Shown: positions 8,341 through 16,224 of the stretch, piece by piece
Layout: each line of letters starts with the position of its first letter
Numbering within the stretch: the first letter of the stretch is position 1
DNA from: AC-32 sp963772975
Lineage (GTDB): Bacteria > Actinomycetota > Thermoleophilia > Gaiellales > Gaiellaceae
Assembly (NCBI GenBank): GCA_963772975.1
Contig: CAVYZH010000002.1
Coordinates: 186,001-250,000 of the forward strand
Reading direction: 5' to 3'
Length of the DNA stretch: 64,000 bases
Notes under the pieces: model-generated
What the model saw: only the letters and a program-made list of their open reading frames with translations
Databases searched by the model: none
Told to the model about the DNA's origin: nothing
Position numbers and translations under genes: made by a program

Positions 8341-8403
8341 CGCCGGTCTTGAAAACCGCTAGCGCCGTAACAGGCGCTCGTGGTTCGAATCCCACCCCCG
8401 CCG
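8336..8403 (+). tRNA. tRNA-Ser(TGA)-like fragment (probably non-functional)
   Basis: From the anticodon arm onward this looks like a type II tRNA: loop CTTGAAA with anticodon TGA (8350-8352), a variable arm CGCC-GTAACA-GGCG, T-loop GGTTCGAATCCCAC and 3' acceptor strand CCCCGCC. The matching 5' acceptor strand (GGCGGGG) and normal D-arm are not found upstream, and the T-stem lacks one G. I read it as an attachment-site remnant left by an integrase. It overlaps the integrase-tail stop codon. Confidence 0.45.
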
Positions 8404-8425
8404 CTGGCTCACCTACCGTTGGAGC

Positions 8426-9460
8426 GTGTCGTTGCCGCCACGGCCAGGGCCGCTTCGTCGCGGGCGTGCGTGGCTCGAGCGCCGCCCGCTGCTCGTGCTC
8501 GTCGTGCCGGCGGTGCTCGCGCTCGGCGCAGTAGCGGGCCTCGCCGACATCGCGGGCGGCGAGCGGATCGACCGCGCGGCGCGGCACCTCCACCCCGCCT
8601 GGCTCGTGCTCTGCCTCGGCGGCGAGCTGTTGGCCTATGCGGGATACGTCCTGATGGTGCGCGACACGTCCAAGGTCGACGACGGCCCGAGCCTGAGCTT
8701 CGGGCGCTCGCTGCAGACGGTGGTCGGCGGCTTCGGCGTCTTCGCGGCCACGCGGACGAGCGGCGGCTTCGCCGTCGACTACTGGGCGCTGCGCAGCGCG
8801 GGAGAGGATCGTGACGGCGCGGTCGCGCGCGTCCTCGCCCTGGGCGCGCTCGAGTACGCCGTGCTCGCGCCGGCCGCGCTCTGCTCGGCGATCGCGCTGC
8901 TGGTGAGCGGCGAGGACGTGCCGTTGACACTGACACTGCCCTGGCTACTCGTGATCCCCGGCGCCTTCGCAGCGGTCTGGGTGACCTCGCCCAAGCGCGC
9001 ACCGCGCTACTCGAAGGCCAGAGGCGGCGGCCGGATCCGCCAGGCGTTCGCGCACGCCGTCGCCGGGCTCTCGATCCTGCGCTCGATGTTCGTCGCGCCG
9101 CCGCGCGAGCACGGGCTCGGGCTGCTCGGGACGGTGGCGTACTGGGCTGGAGACATCGCATGCCTCTGGGGCGCTCTGCAGTTCTTCGGCAACCCGAAGC
9201 TCTCGGTGCCGGCGCTGATCATCGGCTACGCGACCGGCTACGTGCTGACGCGGCGCTCGCTGCCCGCGGGCGGAGCCGGGATCGTCGAGATCGCGCTCAC
9301 GTTCGCGCTTACGTGGGTCGGCTTCCCGTTCGTGCGCGCCCTGCTCGGGGTGGTCGTCTACCGCCTCTTCAACCTCTGGCTGCCGATCCTTCCCGCGCTC
9401 GCCGTGCTCCCACAGGTGAACGAGCTGCGGCGGGAGCTGGAGGAAGCGGAAGCCGCCTAG
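8426..9460 (+). CDS. YbhN/UPF0104-family integral membrane protein
   Basis: A 344-residue polytopic membrane protein starting at GTG 8426, with about eight hydrophobic segments. It resembles the lysylphosphatidylglycerol synthetase/flippase membrane domain (UPF0104): RTSGGFAVDYWALRSAG is the AxGGFAVDY-type motif, and TRRSLPAGGAGIVEIALTFAL is the C-terminal PxGGxGxxE motif. Members flip or accommodate lipid-linked intermediates. Substrate unknown. Its stop overlaps the stop of the convergent MscS gene in a shared CTAG. Confidence 0.78.
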   Translation: MSLPPRPGPLRRGRAWLERRPLLVLVVPAVLALGAVAGLADIAGGERIDRAARHLHPAWLVLCLGGELLAYAGYVLMVRDTSKVDDGPSLSFGRSLQTVVGGFGVFAATRTSGGFAVDYWALRSAGEDRDGAVARVLALGALEYAVLAPAALCSAIALLVSGEDVPLTLTLPWLLVIPGAFAAVWVTSPKRAPRYSKARGGGRIRQAFAHAVAGLSILRSMFVAPPREHGLGLLGTVAYWAGDIACLWGALQFFGNPKLSVPALIIGYATGYVLTRRSLPAGGAGIVEIALTFALTWVGFPFVRALLGVVVYRLFNLWLPILPALAVLPQVNELRRELEEAEAA

Positions 9461-10359
9461 GCCGCTTCGCGGCGCGCCTGCCAGCGCATCGCGGCGCTGG
9501 CGCGGGCGAAGCTACGCGCCGCGGTCTCGTCGACTGCGAGCACGATCGGCCCGTGCACGATTAGGCCGGGCTCGGCCTTCTCCTTCAGCAGGTCGGAGAA
9601 GAAACGCTCGACGAGCCATTCGCGTCCCGGCGCAGTGGTGGCGCGCAGCGCGACCCGCACCAGAGACGGCGAGAGCTCCTCGACGGTGTCGACCCACGGC
9701 TTGCGGACAAAGGTGGTCGGGCCCTCGGGCAGCAGTGCCGCCACGAAGGTGATCAGCTGCTCGCCGCGCTCGCGGTCGGAGACGAACAGCTCGATCGCGA
9801 GCTCCTTGACGCCGCGCGGCAGCACCTTGACGGCGGGAATCTGCGAGTTATGGATATGGATCGACTCACCGTCGAGCGTGCGTAGCTTCGTCCGGCGCAG
9901 CGAGACGTCCTCGACCACGCCCTGCAACTCGAGCGTCGGGACGGCGATCGTGTCCCCGACCGCGAACCAGCGCTCGGAGAACATCGCGAAGCCGGCGATG
10001 ATGTCGGTCAGCACTCGCTGGACCGAGAAGCCGACGAGGATCAGTAGGAAGGACGCGCCGGCGAGCGCCGCCAGGCGGTCGACGCCGCCGATCAGCTCGG
10101 CCAGCGCCAGCACCGCCGCCGCTGCGAACCCGGCGTAGGCGATCCCCGTCCGGATCAGCGCGACGAGCGTCTCGTGCCGCTTGACCTCGGTCAGCTTGCC
10201 GGTTTCGCCGGGGTCGGTGCCGGCGTGCCGCTGCTCGTGCCAACTCAGGACGCGGCCCGCCACCACGCCGCTGACCCGCGAGAGCAGCCAGGCGGCGGCG
10301 AAGGCGGCCACGACGATGGTCACCCGGTTGTCGACGAACGTGAGCGAGTTTGCGGTCAT
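9457..10359 (-). CDS. MscS-type mechanosensitive ion channel
   Basis: A 300-residue protein from ATG 10359 (MTANSLTFVD). The open frame continues upstream but that text is arginine-rich and not family-like. Three N-terminal helices are followed by the pore-lining segment around LAALAGASFLLILVGFSVQ and the MscS signature VLTDIIAGFAMFSERWFAVGD, then the beta domain (VSLRRTKLRTLDGESIHIHN). It should open under membrane tension to release solutes in hypo-osmotic shock, complementing osmolyte synthesis suggested by the TreT-like gene. Confidence 0.88.
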   Translation of the reverse strand: MTANSLTFVDNRVTIVVAAFAAAWLLSRVSGVVAGRVLSWHEQRHAGTDPGETGKLTEVKRHETLVALIRTGIAYAGFAAAAVLALAELIGGVDRLAALAGASFLLILVGFSVQRVLTDIIAGFAMFSERWFAVGDTIAVPTLELQGVVEDVSLRRTKLRTLDGESIHIHNSQIPAVKVLPRGVKELAIELFVSDRERGEQLITFVAALLPEGPTTFVRKPWVDTVEELSPSLVRVALRATTAPGREWLVERFFSDLLKEKAEPGLIVHGPIVLAVDETAARSFARASAAMRWQARREAA

Positions 10360-10574
10360 CACGGCCAAGCTAGCGAGAACACCGCGGCTTGGCGCGTCCG
10401 GCACAAGGTTCTTACAAGGGCTTAACCGACGAGCAAGGAAACAAGGAAGCCAAGCGCCGCAGCGAGCTCGGAATCGGCGGCCTCGCCTTGCTCGCGGCCT
10501 CGATCGAGGCCTATCCGCTCGTCCGAAAGTTCCCCTTTCCGGGGGATCTCCCAAGCCCGCACAAACGGGAAACT

Positions 10575-13316
10575 GTGGCGGTGCGGCATCACCTTGCGGC
10601 TGTTGCGCCTGCGCATGCACCGGACGGCGAATCCACCGTCCCCGAAGCCCCGCGCCCGGACACGCTCGTCCAGTCGTATCGCCAGCTCGCGGACGTCTTC
10701 CACGACATCCTCTCCGAGCACAGTCTCGACAACCTGCTCGAGCGGATAGCGGACACGCTTGCCCAACTCGTGCCGCACGACACGCTTTCGATCTACCAGG
10801 CCGACGAGGCGCAGACGCAGCTGACCCCGGTGCTCGCCCGAGACAAGTGGGCCGAGAAGATCATGAACAGCCGCTCGGCCTTCGGCGAGGGAATCACCGG
10901 CTGGGCTGCCCTCCATCGCGAGCCCGTCCGTACGAACCAGGCACACCTCGATCCGCGCACGAAGACGGTGCCGGGCACGCCGCCCGACGAGGCGGAGGCG
11001 CTGATCACCGTCCCCCTGATCGCGCGCGACCTGGTCAAGGGCGTGCTCAACATCTACCGCCTCGGCGAGCACGCGACCTTCAGCGACGAGGAGTTCGAGC
11101 TCGCGACTCGTTTCGCCGACGCGGCCGCGCTGGCGCTCGACAACGCGCAGATCCGCGCGCGGCTCGAATACCAGGCGCAGACGGACTCTCTGACCGGCCT
11201 CTACAACCACCGGTATTTCCACGAGCGGCTGCGGGCCGAGCTCACCCGCGCGAACCGCTCGCGGGACAGCGTCGCCGTGCTGATGCTCGACATCGACGAC
11301 TTCAAGCGCGTCAACGACGTCTACGGGCACGGCTCGGGCGACCAGGTGCTGACCGAGCTGGCCGAGCTCCTGCGCGCGGCGCTGCGCGGCTCGGACGTCG
11401 TCTGCCGGCTCGGCGGCGAGGAGTTCGGCGTGATCATGCCCAACGGGGACGCGGACGAGGCGTTCGCGCTGGCGAGCCGCCTGACCGACATGCTCGCCGA
11501 GGTCGAGTTCGGACCGGCGGGCAAGATCACCATCTCGGTCGGCGTCTCGCAGGGCCCCGAGCACGCGATGAACCCCCGCGAGCTGGTGGCCTGCGCCGAG
11601 GCCGCCATGATGACCGCCAAGGCGCGGGGCAAGAACCAGATCGTGCTCTTCCACGAGCAGTCGAGCGAGCGCCCTGACGTCAAGCCCGCGAGCGGCCGCG
11701 ACGTGCGCTCGATCGCGCACCTGAAGATGCTGCAGAGCCTGGCCGGGAAGCTGAACCGGCTGAACGACGTGCGCCAGATCGGCGAGGTGATCGCAGACGA
11801 GCTCCGGCTCCTGATCGATTACCACAACTGCCGCATCTCGGTGATCGAGGGCGACGAGGTCGTCCCGATCGCGTTCCGCGGCGAGCTGCTCTCGCGCAGC
11901 GGCGAGCGCGTCGACTTCCCGCGCACCCGCATCGGCGAGGGCATCACCGGCCACGTCGCCGAGACCGCGGAGCCACTGCTCGTCAAGAACACGCTCGAGT
12001 GCGAGTTCGCGGTGATGATCCCGGGGACGCACATGATCGAGGAGTCGCAGATCGCCGTACCGCTCTGCTACGGCGCGCGCGTGATCGGCGTCGTCGCGAT
12101 CTCGAAGCTCGGCGTCGACCAGTTCGACCAGGACGACGTGCGCCTGCTCGAAGTGCTGGCCGGCCAGGCGTCGGTCGCGCTCGAGAACGCCCGCCTGTAC
12201 GAGGCCCAGCGGCGCGAGGCCGACCACCTGAAGGCGCTGCTCGAGTTCACGGGCGCGATCTCCGAGGCGGCCACGCCGGGCGCGATCGGCTCGGAGACCG
12301 TGCGCGCGGCAGCGCGGATCCTCGGTGGCAAGAAGTGCGCGCTCTGGCTCCCGGATGAGAACGGCGACTTCAGGATCAGCGCGCACTCGGACTATGACAG
12401 CGAGCCCGAGCTGCAGCCGATGGTCGACGTCGTGCTTCCCGCCGAGGCGCTCGGAGCCGCGATCGGCGAGCGAACCGAACCGTTCCTGGTCCCTGCCGAC
12501 GAGGCCACGGGCTGCGCGGCGCCACCGGAGGGGCTGACCTGGTCGGACTTGGCGCTGGCCCCGCTGCGCAACGACGGCGCGCTCGAGGGCTTCATCTCCG
12601 TCCGCGAGCCGACCACCGACAGCGAGCACACCGTGGAAGAGATCCTGCGCCTGCTCGGAGGCATCTCGTACCAGGCGGCCGTGGCGCTCGAGCGCGCTCG
12701 CAGCTACGAGAGCCTCGAGGAGACGTTCGTCTCGACCGTCGAGGCACTGGCCAACGCGCTCGAGGCCAACGACGAGTACACCTCGTCGCACACGCGCTGG
12801 ATCACCGACATGGCGCTACGCGTCGGCGAGGCGATGGGCTTCGAGCCCGTCGAGCTGAAGCGGCTCGAGCTCGGCGCCCTGTTCCACGACATCGGCAAGA
12901 TCGGGATCCCGACGAGCATCCTGCTCAAGCCCGGCCCGCTCTCAGCGGAGGAGCGCGCGATCATGGAGATGCACCCGGAGCTGGGCGAGCGGATCCTGGA
13001 GCCGATCGACCGGCTCGCCGAGGTGCGCACGATCGTCCGCAGCTGCCACGAACGCTGGGACGGCGCGGGCTACCCGGACCGTAAGGCCGGCGAGGCGATC
13101 CCGGTCGAGGCGCGGATCATCCTCGTCTGCGACGCGTTCCACGCGATGACGACCGACCGGCCCTACCGCAAGCGGCTGAGCTGCGAGGAAGCGTGCCGCC
13201 GGCTGCGCGAGGGCGCGGGCACGCAGTTCGACCCGAACGTGGTCGACGTCTTCCTCGGGCTGCCGCTCGAGGTGCCGGTCGCGCATGACGCCGCCGACGA
13301 GCGGCTGGCTTCCTAG
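10575..13316 (+). CDS. GAF-GGDEF-GAF-GAF-HD-GYP cyclic-di-GMP turnover protein
   Basis: About 913 residues from GTG 10575. The frame stays open to TTG 10389, so the start is uncertain (GTG 10581 is equally possible). Domains in order: GAF (~35-195); GGDEF (~200-365) with an intact GGEEF active site at ~270 and an RGSD inhibitory I-site five residues before it; GAF (~385-545); GAF (~550-710); HD-GYP (~720-900) with HDIGK and HERWDGAGYPD. One polypeptide thus carries intact motifs for making and for hydrolysing cyclic-di-GMP. No transmembrane helices, so it is cytoplasmic, with GAF domains likely sensing small ligands. Single-gene unit; no neighbours suggest a specific output. Confidence 0.92.
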   Translation: MAVRHHLAAVAPAHAPDGESTVPEAPRPDTLVQSYRQLADVFHDILSEHSLDNLLERIADTLAQLVPHDTLSIYQADEAQTQLTPVLARDKWAEKIMNSRSAFGEGITGWAALHREPVRTNQAHLDPRTKTVPGTPPDEAEALITVPLIARDLVKGVLNIYRLGEHATFSDEEFELATRFADAAALALDNAQIRARLEYQAQTDSLTGLYNHRYFHERLRAELTRANRSRDSVAVLMLDIDDFKRVNDVYGHGSGDQVLTELAELLRAALRGSDVVCRLGGEEFGVIMPNGDADEAFALASRLTDMLAEVEFGPAGKITISVGVSQGPEHAMNPRELVACAEAAMMTAKARGKNQIVLFHEQSSERPDVKPASGRDVRSIAHLKMLQSLAGKLNRLNDVRQIGEVIADELRLLIDYHNCRISVIEGDEVVPIAFRGELLSRSGERVDFPRTRIGEGITGHVAETAEPLLVKNTLECEFAVMIPGTHMIEESQIAVPLCYGARVIGVVAISKLGVDQFDQDDVRLLEVLAGQASVALENARLYEAQRREADHLKALLEFTGAISEAATPGAIGSETVRAAARILGGKKCALWLPDENGDFRISAHSDYDSEPELQPMVDVVLPAEALGAAIGERTEPFLVPADEATGCAAPPEGLTWSDLALAPLRNDGALEGFISVREPTTDSEHTVEEILRLLGGISYQAAVALERARSYESLEETFVSTVEALANALEANDEYTSSHTRWITDMALRVGEAMGFEPVELKRLELGALFHDIGKIGIPTSILLKPGPLSAEERAIMEMHPELGERILEPIDRLAEVRTIVRSCHERWDGAGYPDRKAGEAIPVEARIILVCDAFHAMTTDRPYRKRLSCEEACRRLREGAGTQFDPNVVDVFLGLPLEVPVAHDAADERLAS

Positions 13317-13371
13317 CTTCCCTCGAACGGGGCAAGAGCCCTGGGCTCACGCGTCCGATGGAGAGACTGCG

Positions 13372-14346
13372 ATGCGGCAGTTGAGATTCCTCGTGCTCGT
13401 TTGCGTCCTCGGCGCGTCCCTGGCCGCTGCCGGCTCGGCGAGCGCCTCGCAGCTTGTCGCGCGCAACGCCTCGCACATCAAGCTGGGCGTCAACGCCAAG
13501 GGCACGGCGCTCGTCACCTACTCCGTACGCGGCCAGGTCACGCATCTGCTCGCGTGGGGAGCGGTGAATGCACGGCTGCGGCCCTCGAACCCGAAGATCA
13601 AGCAGGTCGAGCTCAAGCTCGACTACTCCGGCGGCTGGAAGCACCACCGGATGACCTGGAAGACCTTTAAGAACACGTGCGGCGCCTACGACGGGCCCGA
13701 TCTCCCGTGGCTCGTGACCGCCTGCAAGGCGTCGAACGGCTCGTACTGGGCGCTGCAGAGCTGGCAAACGGCGCTGCCGGACCTCGGCTTGGCACCGTGG
13801 CTCGGCCAGCAGAAGACCTGGTGGCTGCACCTCTCCCACTGGACGGGCGAGCTCGCGAAGCTCAACGTCTACACGGACTGGATCTACGGCGGCCGCTTTC
13901 AGGAGGTCTTCGGCCAGTACACGTACCAGGGGAAGGGCATCCGCGGTTTCGGCACGACGCGCGTGGGCGCGCCGACCGACGGCTACGGCCGGCTGCTGTT
14001 CCTCGACACGTACAACTCGTCCTACGGGTCGGGCTGGCTGCGCGAGAACTCCTTCGTCTCGCACGGGCCGCCCGGGATGTTCTGCTACGGCTTTTACGCG
14101 CGGAACCCGTGGGTCGGCGGCTACGCCCATCCGCGCTCGACCCCGAACCGCAGGCGCGGGCCAGGCACCGGCGAGCAGTACCGGATCACCGCTCCGGGGC
14201 CCGGCGTGACGCCGGACGTGATGTGGCAGGGAGCCGGGCTCCACGCGTACGACAGGCAGAACCCGGCCGACGTCTCGCTCGAGCAGCAGATGAACGCCGA
14301 GCGCGACCAGATTCGCGCCGGCTACGGCAAGTGCGCGCACACCTAG
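13372..14346 (+). CDS. Secreted protein of unknown function
   Basis: A 324-residue protein beginning at ATG 13372 (MRQLRFLVLV) with GGAGAG upstream. A signal peptide ends near GSASA. The mature part is rich in aromatic and glycine residues (HLLAWGAVNARLRPSN, DYSGGWKHH, WWLHLSHWTGEL, GRLLFLDTYNSSYGSGWL) and has four cysteines that could pair outside the cell. I do not recognise a named family; it resembles lineage-restricted exported proteins of Thermoleophilia. It follows the cyclic-di-GMP gene by 55 bases on the same strand but may have its own promoter. Confidence 0.75.
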   Translation: MRQLRFLVLVCVLGASLAAAGSASASQLVARNASHIKLGVNAKGTALVTYSVRGQVTHLLAWGAVNARLRPSNPKIKQVELKLDYSGGWKHHRMTWKTFKNTCGAYDGPDLPWLVTACKASNGSYWALQSWQTALPDLGLAPWLGQQKTWWLHLSHWTGELAKLNVYTDWIYGGRFQEVFGQYTYQGKGIRGFGTTRVGAPTDGYGRLLFLDTYNSSYGSGWLRENSFVSHGPPGMFCYGFYARNPWVGGYAHPRSTPNRRRGPGTGEQYRITAPGPGVTPDVMWQGAGLHAYDRQNPADVSLEQQMNAERDQIRAGYGKCAHT

Positions 14347-14954
14347 TGCCGGCTCGAGCGCGCGCCTAATCCGTTACTCGTGTCTGACACCGGGGCTGGC
14401 GCTCCTAGTCCTTCGCTGACGAACCGCCTATAGGCACGCCTCGCACGCGCAGGATTGCTGCCGAAGAGTGCGAGGTGACGCGACTCGGCGAGGAAGCCAG
14501 GCGTGAAGTCGATACCGGCGCAGGCTCGGTAGCTGCTCCAGGGCCAGTCCTCTGGCAACGCGCAGACCCGCGCCCGCACGGGATTCAGGACGATATAGCG
14601 AGCCGTCGCAACGAGGTGCCTCTCGGACGTGATCTCCTCGCTCCAGAACCGGTTCCGGAAGAGATGCTGCCCGACGTAGCCATGCCGATGATTCGAGAAC
14701 TTCGCGTACATCCCGTTCAGGAGCTGCATCCCATCGGAGAGCCCACCAATCTCGAGCTGGATCAAGAGGTGGAAATGATTCGACATCAGCACGAACGAGT
14801 GGCATGCCCAGTCGAATCGTTTCGCGACTAGCGCGAGGAGCTTCAGAAAGAAGCGCCGCTCCTCGTCGTCCTCGTAGATCACGCAACCCCGGTTGCCTCT
14901 GACTCCGATGTGGTAGATGCCGCCGGGAGTCTCGATGCGAGGCTTCCTCGGCAT
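14343..14954 (-). CDS. REP-associated tyrosine transposase (Y1_Tnp, RAYT)
   Basis: A 203-residue transposase from ATG 14954 (MPRKPRIETP). The HUH motif is present as SNHFHLLIQ, and the single catalytic tyrosine lies in the stretch YAKFSNHRHGYVGQHLF. The motif RYIVLNPVRARV is typical of the IS200-like Y1 family. Such enzymes cut single-stranded DNA next to short palindromic repeats. Similar GTGTCTGxCACCGGG sequences lie at both ends (14379-14400 and 15036-15056), so gene plus ends may form one mobile unit. The reading frame is intact. Its stop overlaps the end of the convergent secreted-protein gene. Confidence 0.9.
   Translation of the reverse strand: MPRKPRIETPGGIYHIGVRGNRGCVIYEDDEERRFFLKLLALVAKRFDWACHSFVLMSNHFHLLIQLEIGGLSDGMQLLNGMYAKFSNHRHGYVGQHLFRNRFWSEEITSERHLVATARYIVLNPVRARVCALPEDWPWSSYRACAGIDFTPGFLAESRHLALFGSNPARARRAYRRFVSEGLGAPAPVSDTSNGLGARSSRH
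14379..14400. repeat. RAYT-flanking repeat, left
   Basis: CGTGTCTGACACCGGGGC continues to CTGGC. The core GTGTCTGACAC is nearly self-complementary. It matches the right-end copy at 15036-15056 in the same orientation. Confidence 0.6.
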
Positions 14955-15035
14955 GGAACAAAGGCTAGGGCTCGGCCGGCTACGACTTCTCGGCGCGTAA
15001 CGATTCCCGGCGCAATGCGTTGCACTCTCGTATCG

Positions 15036-15056
15036 CGTGTCTGGCACCGGGTTGGC
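15036..15056. repeat. RAYT-flanking repeat, right
   Basis: CGTGTCTGGCACCGGGTT continues to GGC and is a direct, slightly diverged copy of 14379-14400, about 80 bases upstream of the transposase start. Confidence 0.6.
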
Positions 15057-15095
15057 ACAGCTAGCGCCGTGCTTGCGCCTCGTATCATCGCCCGC

Positions 15096-15572
15096 GTGGT
15101 CAGCGGCGACGAGCTGCGCGCCGTCATGCGGCGCGTCCCGGCCGGAGTGGCGGTCGTGTCTGTCGACGTCGGCGGTCAGCCGGCCGGGCTGACCGTCGCC
15201 TCGCTGGTCTCGCTCTCGCTCGAGCCGCCGCTCGTCGGCTTCGCAATCCGCCGCGACGCTGCGCTGCACGAGCTCCTGCGCGAAAGCGGCGAGCTCGCAG
15301 TCAGCATCCTGGCCGCCGACCAGGAGCACCTGGCCCAGCACTTCGCGCGGGGCGTGCCGCCGATCGCGCTCTGGGAGCGCATCCCGCTCCGAGAGGAAGC
15401 AAAAGGCCCTCCCCAGCTCGCCGGTGCGGCCGGGTGGCTGCGCGGCCGGGTTTCCCACGAGCTCGAAACAGGCGACCACACCTTCTTCGTCGCGGCAGTC
15501 GAGGCGGCTGAGCCTGGCCTGGCCGGAACGCGCCCGCTCGTCCTCCACGACCAGGCCTACGCCGCGCTGTGA
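15096..15572 (+). CDS. Flavin reductase-like FMN-binding protein
   Basis: A 158-residue flavin reductase domain protein (HpaC/NtaB-like). I choose GTG 15096 (VVSGDELRAVMRRVPAG), since upstream codons run into transposon DNA. Typical segments are RRVPAGVAVVSVDVGGQPAGLT, SLVSLSLEPPLVGFAI and a late DHTFFVAAVEAAEPG. Such proteins bind FMN and reduce it with NAD(P)H for a partner monooxygenase or act as small oxidoreductases. Its stop overlaps the HAD gene start (GTGA), so the two are probably co-translated. Confidence 0.83.
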   Translation: MVSGDELRAVMRRVPAGVAVVSVDVGGQPAGLTVASLVSLSLEPPLVGFAIRRDAALHELLRESGELAVSILAADQEHLAQHFARGVPPIALWERIPLREEAKGPPQLAGAAGWLRGRVSHELETGDHTFFVAAVEAAEPGLAGTRPLVLHDQAYAAL

Positions 15573-16219
15573 TCGAAGCGGTCGTCTTCGACCTCGACGG
15601 CGTGCTGCTCGACTCCGAGCAGGTCTGGGACGAGGCCCGCGAGCAGCTGGCCAGGGAGCGCGGCGGACGCTGGCACCCACAGGCTCAGCGGGACATGATG
15701 GGCATGAGCTCGACCGAGTGGTCGCGCTACATGCACGAGCGGATCGGCCTGCCCGAGCCTCCCGAGCAGATCAACCGCGAGGTGGTCGAGCGACTCGCCG
15801 CGACCTACCGCGAGCACCTTCCCGCGATCGCCGGCGCCAAGGAGGCCGTCAAGCGGCTCGCCGCGCGCTGGCCGCTCGGGCTCGCGTCATCGTCGAACCG
15901 CGAGCTGATCGACCTGGCGCTCGAGCTCCTGGACGTGAAGCAGCTCTTCGCCGTGACGGTCTCGTCGGAGGAGGTCGCCCGGGGCAAGCCCGCACCGGAT
16001 GTCTACCTGGAGGCCGCGCGCCGGCTCGGCGTCGACCCGGCCCACGCAGCGGCGGTCGAGGACTCGAGCAACGGCATCCTCGCCGCCAAGGCCGCGGGCA
16101 TGCGCGTGGTGGCGATCCCGAACCGGCACTTCCCGCCCGGCGAGGGAGCTATCGCGCAGGCCGACGTCGTGCTCGACTCGCTGGCGGAGCTGACCCCCGA
16201 GGCGGTCGACCCGGGCTAG
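15569..16219 (+). CDS. HAD-superfamily hydrolase, beta-phosphoglucomutase-like
   Basis: A 216-residue HAD subfamily IA enzyme. Motif I is FDLDGVLLDSE, motif II the SSS of LGLASSSNREL, motif III the lysine in ARGKPAPDVYLEAA, and motif IV AAVEDSSNGI. The helical cap covers residues ~18-85. It could be a sugar-phosphate phosphatase or a beta-phosphoglucomutase; DLDG plus a K-P-A-P motif fits both. GTG start overlapping the upstream flavin reductase by four bases. Confidence 0.9.
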   Translation: MIEAVVFDLDGVLLDSEQVWDEAREQLARERGGRWHPQAQRDMMGMSSTEWSRYMHERIGLPEPPEQINREVVERLAATYREHLPAIAGAKEAVKRLAARWPLGLASSSNRELIDLALELLDVKQLFAVTVSSEEVARGKPAPDVYLEAARRLGVDPAHAAAVEDSSNGILAAKAAGMRVVAIPNRHFPPGEGAIAQADVVLDSLAELTPEAVDPG

Positions 16220-16224
16220 CGCGG

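Noticed and set aside
8336..8403. A selenocysteine tRNA or allo-tRNA (long acceptor, short T-stem)
   Set aside because: The anticodon reads TGA rather than TCA, and no 8-9 bp complementary 5' acceptor strand could be found; a truncated tRNA-Ser explains it better.
10557..10590. GCACAAACGGGAAACT upstream of the GGDEF gene resembling the start of a cyclic-di-GMP riboswitch
   Set aside because: The rest of the GEMM consensus (tetraloop-receptor arms, ACGCAAAGCC-type core) is missing downstream, and the region is probably coding or the start-codon context.
10422..12791. A 789-codon open frame on the minus strand opposite the cyclic-di-GMP gene
   Set aside because: It is the antisense of a gene with clear GAF, GGDEF and HD-GYP motifs. 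The translated text is Arg/Val/Asp-rich without any domain, as expected from GC-rich codon bias.
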